NCBI GenBank assembly: GCA_964550435.1
Contig: CAZJZI010000008.1
Location: 1-64,000, forward strand
Length of the DNA stretch: 64,000 nucleotides
Direction of reading: 5' to 3'
Origin: UBA11400 sp964550435
GTDB lineage: Bacteria; Bacteroidota; Rhodothermia; Balneolales; HLUCCA01
Notes under the pieces: generated by a model
Seen by the model: the letters and a program-made list of their open reading frames with translations, nothing else
What the model was told of the DNA's origin: nothing
Databases searched by the model: none
Made by a program: the position numbers and the translations under genes
In this document: positions 52,850 through 61,694 of the stretch, one piece after another
Layout of the letters: each line of letters starts with the position of its first letter
Numbering within the stretch: the first letter of the stretch is position 1

Positions 52850-53821
52850 ATGAAAGCCTTTATTACCGGAGGAACGGGATTTATTGGGAGTCATTTGGTT
52901 GACCAACTGATCAAAGAGGGGGATCATGAACTAAGATGCATGGTCCGAAATAATGAAAAATGGCTTGAAGGAAAAGACTACAAAAAAATTACATGTGACC
53001 TTAACGATATTTCAGCACTTCAAAAAGCAATGGACGGTGTAGATGTCGTTTTTCATCTTGCAGGTGTTGTGAAAGCAAAGGAGACACGTATTTTTGAAAG
53101 AGTAAATGTGGAAGGAACCGAAAATCTGTTGCGGGTTGCTCAAAAATTAAGTATTCCAAAAATTATCATTTCATCATCACAGGCCGCCGCTGGACCAAGT
53201 TATAATGAACCTATTTCTGAGGATGACGAAATGATGCCTGTGAGTCGTTATGGTGAGTCTAAAATGCGCATGGAGAACATGATCCATAAAATTGCTGATC
53301 AGTCACAACAAGTTACAATTATCAGACCATCATCAGTCTATGGTCCACGGGAAGAGGATATCTACACGTTTTTCAAAGTAGCTTCCAAAGGTATTTGTCC
53401 GATTATTGGTCGTGGACATGGCAAGTCGATATCTATGGCACATGTTAATGACATTGTAGATGGGATATTGCTTGCGGCTAAACATGAGCATACTGGCGTA
53501 AGAACATATTTTTTGTCCAGTGAACGTGGTTATAACTGGCACGAAATACGCGATGCAACATCAAATGCATTGGGCAAAAAACTATTAACGATTAATGTAC
53601 CTGCCAGAATGGTGAAATCGGTCGGAAAAATTACTGAGAAAACAGCATCATTTTTTGGCAATTATCCCGTTATGAATGAAGACAAAGCTCGTGAGATGGT
53701 TCTTTCTTGGGTATGCTCGGTAGACAGAGCCATAAAAGAATTGGGATTCAAACAAAAAATCGACTTGAACGAAGGTATTCATAACACAATAAATTGGTAT
53801 AAGCGACATAACTGGCTTTAA
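52850..53821 (+). CDS. NAD-dependent epimerase/dehydratase-family reductase, putative ceramide reductase
   Basis: 323 residues from the ATG at 52850. The extended short-chain dehydrogenase fold shows TGGTGFIGSH (6-15), the active-site Tyr134-xxx-Lys138 in SRYGESKMRME, and RPSSVYGPREEDI. Bacterial ceramide pathways use a protein of this family (CerR in Caulobacter) to reduce the 3-keto group, and this gene is divergent from the glycosyltransferases of a locus that also holds spt and a GNAT acyltransferase. A sugar epimerase role is the alternative. The downstream gene starts 2 nt after its stop. Confidence 0.78.
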   Translation: MKAFITGGTGFIGSHLVDQLIKEGDHELRCMVRNNEKWLEGKDYKKITCDLNDISALQKAMDGVDVVFHLAGVVKAKETRIFERVNVEGTENLLRVAQKLSIPKIIISSSQAAAGPSYNEPISEDDEMMPVSRYGESKMRMENMIHKIADQSQQVTIIRPSSVYGPREEDIYTFFKVASKGICPIIGRGHGKSISMAHVNDIVDGILLAAKHEHTGVRTYFLSSERGYNWHEIRDATSNALGKKLLTINVPARMVKSVGKITEKTASFFGNYPVMNEDKAREMVLSWVCSVDRAIKELGFKQKIDLNEGIHNTINWYKRHNWL

Positions 53822-53823
53822 AC

Positions 53824-55341
53824 ATGATTAAACTCAAGGTATTCTTTCTACTTATCGCAGGTATATTCTCAAATGATGCGATCGCACAAACAACGATAGT
53901 AGCTTCACCGCAGAGCGTTAATCGGATTCCCGATCTGATTTCAATCAGTTCAAGTGCAACACACCTTTACGTATTATCAGAATCTGATGGTTTAATTGTA
54001 TATCGAACCAACACCGACACATTACAGTATATTTTCACCTCCGAAGGTATGCAGCAACGTGGTCATACTTTGGTATCAGATGTCAGATTTGCCTATCAAT
54101 TTGGACAAGGAAACAGGATAACGGTGATCGAACCTACTTCCCTACTTGGTGTGTATTCGTCTACCAATTTACCAAATGACCCACTTTCAGTATCAAGGGT
54201 TGCAACGACACTATACATAGCCACTGGGTCTGGTGGACTTCTTTCGTTACCATTAGATTCTCCATCTGCTTTTGATACCGAACCTGTTATTGTAACTATT
54301 CCTGGTAATAATGCAGCTGTTATTGATCTCATTTCAGTTTCAAACAGATTCTATGCATTACTCGAAAACGGAAATCTTGCAGAGTTTTCGATCAGTGGTG
54401 ACGATATCAAGTTCCTACAAATACTTGTAACTGGCATTTCAGAAGCAAAACGCCTACATCAGGTTGATGGACAGCTTCACGCCAGTGACAATCTAGGTAA
54501 CCTTTACATTCTTCAATCAAGTGGCGATGCAAGATTAAAAACCGAATTTGATTCTCCCATATCCAAAATCGATCGCTGGAATGATATTTACATTGTTCGT
54601 ACAGAATCCGGACAATTATTTAGGATGGAGCCAAATGGTAGAAAAACCACATTACTTAGTGAAACGAATAATGGAAATCATTTTGCCATAGCTGATAATT
54701 CATTGTGGATTGCCACCTATGACCTTCTGGCTAGGTATACTATTACTACTCAAAGACCAGGTACCACCGTACTAGCCAACTCCGGGCGCCTAAGTTTCAG
54801 CCCGATACCTAATCAAATCATTACAATCCCAAGAGCTGTCTTACTTCCCTTGGAAACAAGCGGTGTAAAACCCAATGAAGTCCGATTTCAAATAGAGAGT
54901 GACGTTAATAATGCAGAAATCCGAGGCAATGGATTCTATTGGCAACCCAGTTTGAGTCAAACTGGTATTCACCAGTTTAGCATCAATGCAATTTCATCAA
55001 ATGGACAAACAGTCAGGCAATCATTCACGGTAGATGTCAGATCATTTAACTCACCGCCAAGGTTCAACCCTACAAGACCAATTACTATTTCAGTCGAGGA
55101 GAATTTTACCCTTCCAATAAAAGCAATTGACCCGGATGGCGTAGATCAGGATCTTATACGATATCACGGAGTAGATTTACCAGAAGGTTCATCGATTAGT
55201 GAAAGAACTGGAATGTTTAGCTGGACACCGGACAGAAGACAGGTTGGAGACCACGAATTCCGTGTAATTGCTACCGATCAGTTTGGTGCTGCTACTTCAC
55301 AAACCGTATCCATAACTGTTCGAAACCTGAATCGAAACTAA
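53824..55341 (+). CDS. Exported protein with Ig-like (He_PIG/cadherin-type) repeats
   Basis: 505 residues. A signal peptide (1-22, MIKLKVFFLLIAGIFSNDAIAQ) precedes about 310 residues of repetitive beta-rich sequence with propeller-like blades (THLYVLSESDGLIVYRT, TTLYIATGSGGLLSLPL, LHASDNLGNLYILQS). Two C-terminal immunoglobulin-like domains follow (about 325-415 and 417-505), the second with DPDGVDQDLIRYHGVDLPEG and GMFSWTPDRRQVGDHEFRVIATD, typical of He_PIG/putative Ig repeats. There is no lipobox or T9SS sorting domain, so it is probably periplasmic. It lies 2 nt from the reductase/epimerase gene and 7 nt from mutY. Function unknown. Confidence 0.75.
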   Translation: MIKLKVFFLLIAGIFSNDAIAQTTIVASPQSVNRIPDLISISSSATHLYVLSESDGLIVYRTNTDTLQYIFTSEGMQQRGHTLVSDVRFAYQFGQGNRITVIEPTSLLGVYSSTNLPNDPLSVSRVATTLYIATGSGGLLSLPLDSPSAFDTEPVIVTIPGNNAAVIDLISVSNRFYALLENGNLAEFSISGDDIKFLQILVTGISEAKRLHQVDGQLHASDNLGNLYILQSSGDARLKTEFDSPISKIDRWNDIYIVRTESGQLFRMEPNGRKTTLLSETNNGNHFAIADNSLWIATYDLLARYTITTQRPGTTVLANSGRLSFSPIPNQIITIPRAVLLPLETSGVKPNEVRFQIESDVNNAEIRGNGFYWQPSLSQTGIHQFSINAISSNGQTVRQSFTVDVRSFNSPPRFNPTRPITISVEENFTLPIKAIDPDGVDQDLIRYHGVDLPEGSSISERTGMFSWTPDRRQVGDHEFRVIATDQFGAATSQTVSITVRNLNRN

Positions 55342-55348
55342 TCTGACC

Positions 55349-56437
55349 TTGGACCAGTTTCCCGATCAAGCCTTACTGGATTGGTATGACAAACAAAAAC
55401 GCCCTCTTTTGTGGCGCGAGAATACGGATCCCTACCCTATTTGGGTATCTGAAGTCATGCTTCAACAAACCAGAGTAGATCAGGCAAGTCCCTTCTTTGA
55501 ACGATTTATGAACCGTTTTCCCAATGTTCATGAACTTGCTGATGCTGAGCAGCAAGAGGTACTAAAATACTGGGAAGGACTTGGATATTACTCCAGAGCA
55601 AGAAATCTACACAACGGCGCAAGACAAGTCATAAATCAGTTTGAGGGTGAAATTCCAGATTCCTGGAATGAGTTAAGAAGTATCAAAGGAATAGGCGATT
55701 ATACTGCTTCAGCAATCCTGAGTATCGCATTTAACAAACCATATGGTGTATTGGATGGAAACGTAATTCGGGTTCTTTCTAGATATTTAAATCACGAAGG
55801 CGATGTAACAAAAACAGTAGTAAAAAAGGAACTACAATCATTTTGCAATCAAATTATACCATTGAAGCGACCTGGTGATTTTAATCAGGCAATAATGGAA
55901 CTCGGCGCAACTGTTTGTACTCCAAAGAAACCAAAATGTGAGGTATGTCCTCTGAATAGCAGATGTTTGAATTCCTTCAACATCAGAAATGAGCGTATTC
56001 CATATAAACCGTGTAAACCCAAGACACCTCATCACAACATAGTTGTAGCAGTAATACTTGATCCAAAAACGAACAGAGTTCTAATTTCTAAAAGAAAGCA
56101 GGATGTCATGTTGGGTGGACTCTGGGAGTTTCCTGGAGGGAAAGTGAAGCAAGGTGAGTCCTTGCATGATGCATTAATTCGGGAGATTCACGAAGAAACC
56201 GAAATAACAGTAGAAAACATCCAAAAGCTCACAACAATTAAGCACGCTTACAGCCACTTTAAAATTACACTTACTGCTTTTGTTTGTTATCACTTCAGTG
56301 GGTATCCAAAACCTAAAGAATCAGATGAGATACGTTGGGTAAGACTAAACGAGCTTGACGAGTATCCATTCCCAAAAGCAAATTTGAAATTCATTCCACT
56401 TGTAAAAGATTACTTTTCTAATGATTTTCTTAAATAG
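55349..56437 (+). CDS. mutY: Adenine DNA glycosylase MutY with Nudix-like C-terminus
   Basis: 362 residues starting at a TTG (55349), the only reasonable start before the catalytic region. MutY removes adenine mispaired with 8-oxoguanine. Residues: Glu35 in VSEVMLQQTRV, the helix-hairpin-helix IKGIGDYTASAI, catalytic Asp136, and the iron-sulfur cysteines 190, 197, 200, 206 (spacing 6-2-5). The C-terminal Nudix-fold domain has FPGGKVKQGE...REIHEETEI (261-286), which keeps all Nudix-box residues except the last glycine (Glu285). It may therefore keep 8-oxo-dGTP-type hydrolase activity, beyond the usual recognition role. Confidence 0.95.
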   Translation: MDQFPDQALLDWYDKQKRPLLWRENTDPYPIWVSEVMLQQTRVDQASPFFERFMNRFPNVHELADAEQQEVLKYWEGLGYYSRARNLHNGARQVINQFEGEIPDSWNELRSIKGIGDYTASAILSIAFNKPYGVLDGNVIRVLSRYLNHEGDVTKTVVKKELQSFCNQIIPLKRPGDFNQAIMELGATVCTPKKPKCEVCPLNSRCLNSFNIRNERIPYKPCKPKTPHHNIVVAVILDPKTNRVLISKRKQDVMLGGLWEFPGGKVKQGESLHDALIREIHEETEITVENIQKLTTIKHAYSHFKITLTAFVCYHFSGYPKPKESDEIRWVRLNELDEYPFPKANLKFIPLVKDYFSNDFLK

Positions 56438-56489
56438 TCGTTTCAGAATAACTTTGAAAGTACTATTATTTAGCGTTTAACAAGGGAAT

Positions 56490-58652
56490 GTGGATTTTAT
56501 AGTGGCGACAAAAACTAAATACATATCAAATTTAAATACATTCTGGGGATCTGTTCAGTTCCGCATGTTAATTTTAGTTTTCATTGCATATGGCTGCTCT
56601 TCTGTTGCCACAGATAACCAAACGGACCAGGTTGATTCAGATAACATTGAGGTAAAAATTACAGAAGGGCTAAAAAGAGTTAACAGTTCAATTGATGGTG
56701 CTGATTTCAATTATGCCGTAGCAGTACTTGACAGCATCACTGCACTGGCGGATTCAGCTCAAAATCAAAGTCTGAAAGCTCGTGTTGAAGTTCAACGAGG
56801 TCTCATTTTTGCCTATCAGGGACGTTATAATGACGCTATTTCTACACTAGAACAATATCTTTCTGATGCAAAAGAGCACGGTAGCATAAGTCTCCAATTC
56901 TTGTACCATATGAGGTTGGCTTCTATGTACGAACAAATCGGAGATGGTGAGAAAGCTTTGGAATATATCGACATTGCTACCTCTTTCCCCCAGGATGAAC
57001 TGAATTCTAACGAAAGATTTGGAGCATTTATCACAAAAGCCTCCATATACTCAGAAAATCGGAGGTTTGCAGAATCGATTGAATTATATCAGCTAGCAAT
57101 TTCAATGGCTGATACGGCAAGTAGTATATCCAAATCAAATCTGGCAATCGCTTATAATAACTTAGGATTACTTCTGCATGACCTAAGAAGGTTCGAAGAG
57201 GCACTTCTTGAATATGAAGAATCTATGAGAATAAACACTCAGATTGAAAACAAGCTTGGTCTTTCTCAGAACCTGAACAACATGGCCAATTCTTATAAAA
57301 GCCTGGGTGACTATCAGAAATCTATAGACTTTCTATTTCAGGCTGTTGAAGTAAACAAGTCCGTTAATGCAAGTGCTTCACTAGTCCGAAACTATTATAA
57401 CCTCGGAGAAACGTACATAAGTTTAGAAGAATTCGAAAATGCAGAGGACTACTTCTACATGGCTTATGACATGTCTAAACAAGCATTATTTGCTCCTGGG
57501 ATTATGTACAACGCAAATGGATTGGCTAAAGTAAGTGTTGAGAAGGGCTTTCCCGGGCAGGCTATTAACTACGCAATTGAATCTTTAGAACTAGCTAAAC
57601 AATCTAAAACCATTGATATAGAAGTTAGTAATTACGAAAATCTGAGTGCCGCCTATGAACAACTTAATGACTTCGAACAAGCCCTGGAATATCACAAATT
57701 GCATCAAGTTCTAAATGATTCGATAACCTTAAACCGAACTAAAAGAGATATTGAGGAAGTTCGTAGCTCGTTTCAGTTTGAGTTACTAACAAATCAGAAT
57801 GCTTTACTTGAACAGCAAGTTCTTGTTTATGAGCTAAGGTCCAGAAGACAAGTACTTTACCTTGTTATACTTCTTGTCATCGTATTCTCAATTGCAACTA
57901 TTCTGTTTGTGATAAACCGGAATAAAAAGAAAATCGATGTCAAAAATAATCAACTGGAGATTCTGAATAACGAAAAGGACACCCTGACAAAAGTTATCGT
58001 CCATGACCTAAGAAATCCCCTTACTGGACTACTAGGCTCGTTAGAACTACTAAAAGATGACAATTTGAATGCTGAACAAGCTGATCTTGTGAAAATTGCC
58101 TTGAGTTCTACCAAAAAAGTATCTGAAATGGTTGACGGACTGCTTGAAATATCTAGGATGAAGGATGAGCAAATCGATGATGCAATCAAGTTGACAGATA
58201 TCAAATCTTTATGTCAGGAAACTATAGAACTTTTCAGACCAAAAGCTCAAATCAAGGATATAAAGATCTCCAGTCGCCTCGAGAATCTTACGCTTGTCAC
58301 CCATCCACTGTACATAAGCAGAATACTAGGCAACTTACTTTCAAACTCCATGAAGTTTTCAGAAAATGGTTCTTTGGTCTATGTAGAAACAACTATTGAC
58401 AAAATGAACAATCTTTGGAAGCTGAGAGTGATTGATCATGGACCTGGGTTCACTGATTTAGACAAAGCCTCCGCATTTCAAATGTTTCAGAAGCTTTCAG
58501 CTACGCCTAAAACGGGTGAGAACTCCTCGGGATTGGGACTCTATACAGTCCATTTACTGACAAATAAACTGGGTGGATCGGTAAGAATAGAGAACAATAC
58601 ACCAAAAGGTGCAGTAATAACTTGTGAATTCCCATTCACTGCCGTTCAGTAG
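56490..58652 (+). CDS. TPR sensor histidine kinase
   Basis: About 720 residues from the GTG at 56490 (a GTG at 56502 and an ATG at 56565 are alternatives). An N-terminal signal or anchor with a lipobox-like YGCSS is followed by a periplasmic array of tetratricopeptide repeats (about 60-430; SNLAIAYNNLGLLLHDLRRFEEAL and similar). A coiled-coil, one membrane helix (about 452-472) and a HisKA/HATPase pair come next: phospho-His505 in VIVHDLRNPLTGLLG, N-box NLLSNSMKF, G1 DHGPGF and G2 GLGLYTVHLL. It senses something in the periplasm and signals inside. No response regulator is adjacent, so it is an orphan kinase here. Confidence 0.9.
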   Translation: MDFIVATKTKYISNLNTFWGSVQFRMLILVFIAYGCSSVATDNQTDQVDSDNIEVKITEGLKRVNSSIDGADFNYAVAVLDSITALADSAQNQSLKARVEVQRGLIFAYQGRYNDAISTLEQYLSDAKEHGSISLQFLYHMRLASMYEQIGDGEKALEYIDIATSFPQDELNSNERFGAFITKASIYSENRRFAESIELYQLAISMADTASSISKSNLAIAYNNLGLLLHDLRRFEEALLEYEESMRINTQIENKLGLSQNLNNMANSYKSLGDYQKSIDFLFQAVEVNKSVNASASLVRNYYNLGETYISLEEFENAEDYFYMAYDMSKQALFAPGIMYNANGLAKVSVEKGFPGQAINYAIESLELAKQSKTIDIEVSNYENLSAAYEQLNDFEQALEYHKLHQVLNDSITLNRTKRDIEEVRSSFQFELLTNQNALLEQQVLVYELRSRRQVLYLVILLVIVFSIATILFVINRNKKKIDVKNNQLEILNNEKDTLTKVIVHDLRNPLTGLLGSLELLKDDNLNAEQADLVKIALSSTKKVSEMVDGLLEISRMKDEQIDDAIKLTDIKSLCQETIELFRPKAQIKDIKISSRLENLTLVTHPLYISRILGNLLSNSMKFSENGSLVYVETTIDKMNNLWKLRVIDHGPGFTDLDKASAFQMFQKLSATPKTGENSSGLGLYTVHLLTNKLGGSVRIENNTPKGAVITCEFPFTAVQ

Positions 58653-58666
58653 CTTAAGACACAAAG

Positions 58667-59509
58667 ATGCCAACACGCTATAGAACGGTATCAAAAAGAC
58701 GTCTTTTGGAATTAAAACCTTACCTTGATTCACTCAACGATAAGGTAGAAATACCAGATTACATCCATAGTGACCCGGTCAGTTTCATGCATGCGTTTAC
58801 TGATCCACGTGACCAATTAATCGCTGGTTTTTTTGCCGCTATCATGGCCTGGGGACGTCGCGACATAGTGATCGCCAAGGTATCTGATTTAATCGAAAGA
58901 ATGAATCACAAACCCTACGAGTTTGTCACACAATTTGATGATACTTCAGCTCAAAGATTAGTAGGCTTTAAACATCGCACTTTTACTGCAGATGATGTTT
59001 ATTGGCTAATTCGAATACTAAAGAATATCCACACCGATTTTGATTCATTCGAGGCTTTTTGGAGGCATTGTTATAATAAGGCTAATACTTCAGATGTCCA
59101 TTTTATGGATGTTTTTCACGATGAATTTTTTAGTCAAATACCGGAAACACCTCAAAGATCAAGAAAACACATCGCTGATAAACGCAAGAAAAGCACCTGT
59201 AAAAGACTATTTTTATTCTTAAGATGGGCGGTGCGAGATAACAGTCCTGTCGATTTAGGAATTATGAATGCTATCCCAAAATCTGAGCTTAGAATCCCTT
59301 TTGATGTTCATGTTGCCAGACAAGCACGCATTCTGGGATTACTAGGCCGTAAACAAAATGACTGGGTTGCATTGGATGAACTTCACAATCGGTTGTTGTT
59401 GCTGGATCCAGAAGATCCAGCCCGATACGACTACGCACTTTTTGGTATAGGGGTCCTGAAGATTCCGATTCCAGAAGAATTTATAATAAATAAAGTAGTT
59501 GATGGTTGA
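58667..59509 (+). CDS. TIGR02757/DUF2400 family protein
   Basis: 280 residues matching the TIGR02757 family of Bacteroidota and relatives: DPVSFMHAFTDPRDQLIAGFFAAIMAWGRRDIVIAKV near the start, KRLFLFLRWAVRDNSPVDLGIMN in the middle and LRIPFDVHVARQARILGLLGRKQNDW later. The family's function is not known to me; the overall pattern of helices and charged residues suggests a nucleic-acid-binding protein related to helix-hairpin-helix glycosylase folds. It follows the kinase gene by 14 nt and converges on hutG with a 10-nt gap. Confidence 0.82.
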   Translation: MPTRYRTVSKRRLLELKPYLDSLNDKVEIPDYIHSDPVSFMHAFTDPRDQLIAGFFAAIMAWGRRDIVIAKVSDLIERMNHKPYEFVTQFDDTSAQRLVGFKHRTFTADDVYWLIRILKNIHTDFDSFEAFWRHCYNKANTSDVHFMDVFHDEFFSQIPETPQRSRKHIADKRKKSTCKRLFLFLRWAVRDNSPVDLGIMNAIPKSELRIPFDVHVARQARILGLLGRKQNDWVALDELHNRLLLLDPEDPARYDYALFGIGVLKIPIPEEFIINKVVDG

Positions 59510-59519
59510 CACAACATAT

Positions 59520-60458
59520 CTAAACCATCCAGTAGTAAAGTAATTGGGCGGCTAATCGAGATGTTCTAGAATCTAGGTCGAAGTTTGGATTAACCTCTGC
59601 TATATCGAAGGCTTGGATTTTATTCAATCGATGAATTTCTCTGAAAATTGAAAAGAATCGAGCATCCGGAGTTAACCCAAATGCTGCTGGCGCACTGACA
59701 CCAGGTGCATAAGCCGCTGAAAAAGCATCCATACATACTGTCAGATAAAGTATATCATATTCTTGAGCAAATAGCCTGACCTGATAAAGGATATCCTCAA
59801 TTGGCATGATTTCCATATCAAACAAGGTCAGTTTACGCACACCGCATTGTCTTGCTCTCTCTTTTAATACCTGTGTATTTGAAGCGTCATTGACTCCCAG
59901 AATCAAATATCCCGTATCTGGATACTCTCTCAGGATCTGATAGAATCCTGTTCCCGATGTTGGACCAATTTCTGTATCTACGGCTCTGAGATCATAATGA
60001 GCGTCAATGTTCAATATCCCAATTCGTTTGTCGGGATATGCTTTCTTTAAACCCTTGAAATGTGGGTAAGTTATTTCGTGCCCACCACCAATAAGAATTG
60101 ACCTGTTTCTAGTACTGTGAATACCTGATATTACTTCTGAAAGCTCATTCTGATCGTTTTGGAGGTCCGTTTCTGCCACGAAATCACCCAAATCTGGTAT
60201 CACAAAATCGGGCCTGGGTATTGGAAGTGAAGAGGCCGCTTTTCTGATTGATTCAGGCCCATTTTTAGCTCCAACCCGACCATTATTCCGTCTAACTCCT
60301 TCATCTCCTGAAAATCCTATCAGAATCCACTTATCATCAAATAAAGGCACCTCTTCATATACAATGGCTTTAACTACCTGGTGCCATCTTAAACTGTCAG
60401 GGTCATTGCTATCTATTCTGCCTGACCAGGCGTTCGACTTATGCAATTTTTGATTCAT
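59520..60458 (-). CDS. hutG: Formimidoylglutamase (HutG)
   Basis: 312 residues from the ATG at 60458, which overlaps the end of hutI by 20 nt; a GTG at 60488 would lengthen the overlap. It belongs to the arginase fold with the manganese sites GGGHE, NIDAHYDLR and VCMDAFSAAYAPGVSAPAAFG. It hydrolyses N-formimidoyl-glutamate to glutamate and formamide, the last step of histidine breakdown. It is the last gene of the hut operon. Agmatinase or arginase are excluded by context rather than by sequence alone. Confidence 0.92.
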   Translation of the reverse strand: MNQKLHKSNAWSGRIDSNDPDSLRWHQVVKAIVYEEVPLFDDKWILIGFSGDEGVRRNNGRVGAKNGPESIRKAASSLPIPRPDFVIPDLGDFVAETDLQNDQNELSEVISGIHSTRNRSILIGGGHEITYPHFKGLKKAYPDKRIGILNIDAHYDLRAVDTEIGPTSGTGFYQILREYPDTGYLILGVNDASNTQVLKERARQCGVRKLTLFDMEIMPIEDILYQVRLFAQEYDILYLTVCMDAFSAAYAPGVSAPAAFGLTPDARFFSIFREIHRLNKIQAFDIAEVNPNFDLDSRTSRLAAQLLYYWMV

Positions 60459-61689
60459 AGATGCAAACTCCTTTCTTCCAGACCTCACTAGGTTTCAATA
60501 ACCCTTGGTGATACAATACTTCTCGATAATCAGTAGTATCATAGCATTGAAAATCAGCGATCATCCCCGACTGTAGTATACCTCTGTCAGTAAATTTAAG
60601 GGCTTTTGCAGCACGGAAAGTTAATCCACTGAATACCTCAGCAGTTGACATTTTCTGCTTAGTGCCCAAGACAGAAGCTTGAATTAACAAGTCCCCCATC
60701 GGAGCTGACCCTGGATTCCAGTCACTGGCAATCGCTAGAATTCCACCATTATCTAATATCTTTCGAGCTGGCATAAATGGTTCGCCTAATCCCATTGACG
60801 CACCGGGTAAAGCAACGGCAACACAATCGGAATTTGCCACAGCATGAATTTCAGCATCCCTGCTAACCTCAAGATGATCAACAGACAACGCACCCAATTT
60901 TACTCCCAGCATGGATCCACCTGTGCTGAACTGATCTGCGTGTATAAGAATATCAAACCCAGATAACTTTGCCTTCGACAAATAATCCCATGCTTGTTGT
61001 GTATCAAAGGCTGTTCTTTCAACAAAAATATCAACCCGAGTAGAGAGAAATTCCGATTTGACAATTGGAAGAATGTGTTCAGTTATATCAGCTAGATAAC
61101 TCGTAGCATTACCAGAGTATTCCTTAGGGATTGTATGTGCTGCTAAACAGGTTGAAATTACATCAACTAAGGTCTGATTAGCGGCGTTATTTATCACTCG
61201 TAAGAGCCTAATTTCTTCGTCAATCGATAATCCGTAGCCGGATTTCACTTCAATGGTGGTTACCCCCCATGTCAAAGCCATTGAAATTCTTTTTAGCATA
61301 TTACTGACCAACAAGGCATCCGGGGCTTCACGTGTTTTCTTAACTGTATCCCAAATACCACCTCCAGACTCAGCAATTTCAAGGTATGGATATCCTGAGT
61401 TTCGCATGGCAAAATCCTTTGCTCTCGAACCTTCCCAACATAAGTGAGTATGACAATCAATGAAACCGGGTAATACTACCACATCTCTGCCAAATTCTAC
61501 TCTTTTCGAGTCAACAAAGCGCTTCAGTAAGTTTTTATAAAGTCCTGTCTCAATGATTTTCCCATTCTGCACAACCAGACCGGCGTTGGGAATCACCTCA
61601 AGTTGATCATCAGAAATTTTTCCCCTAAGGGAAAGTCCATTCATGGTTAAAAGTTGAGAAATCGGACCTATAAGAATTTGGTTATTCAT
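60439..61689 (-). CDS. hutI: Imidazolonepropionase (HutI)
   Basis: 416 residues from the ATG at 61689. A metal-dependent amidohydrolase with GFIDCHTHLCWEGSRAKDF (HxH metal site), EVKSGYGLSIDEE, the His of LAAHTIP, HADQFSTGG and IASDWNPGSAP. It opens the imidazolone ring to formimidoylglutamate. It lies 5 nt after the hutU stop and overlaps hutG. Confidence 0.96.
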   Translation of the reverse strand: MNNQILIGPISQLLTMNGLSLRGKISDDQLEVIPNAGLVVQNGKIIETGLYKNLLKRFVDSKRVEFGRDVVVLPGFIDCHTHLCWEGSRAKDFAMRNSGYPYLEIAESGGGIWDTVKKTREAPDALLVSNMLKRISMALTWGVTTIEVKSGYGLSIDEEIRLLRVINNAANQTLVDVISTCLAAHTIPKEYSGNATSYLADITEHILPIVKSEFLSTRVDIFVERTAFDTQQAWDYLSKAKLSGFDILIHADQFSTGGSMLGVKLGALSVDHLEVSRDAEIHAVANSDCVAVALPGASMGLGEPFMPARKILDNGGILAIASDWNPGSAPMGDLLIQASVLGTKQKMSTAEVFSGLTFRAAKALKFTDRGILQSGMIADFQCYDTTDYREVLYHQGLLKPSEVWKKGVCIYESKIA

Positions 61690-61694
61690 GTGTA

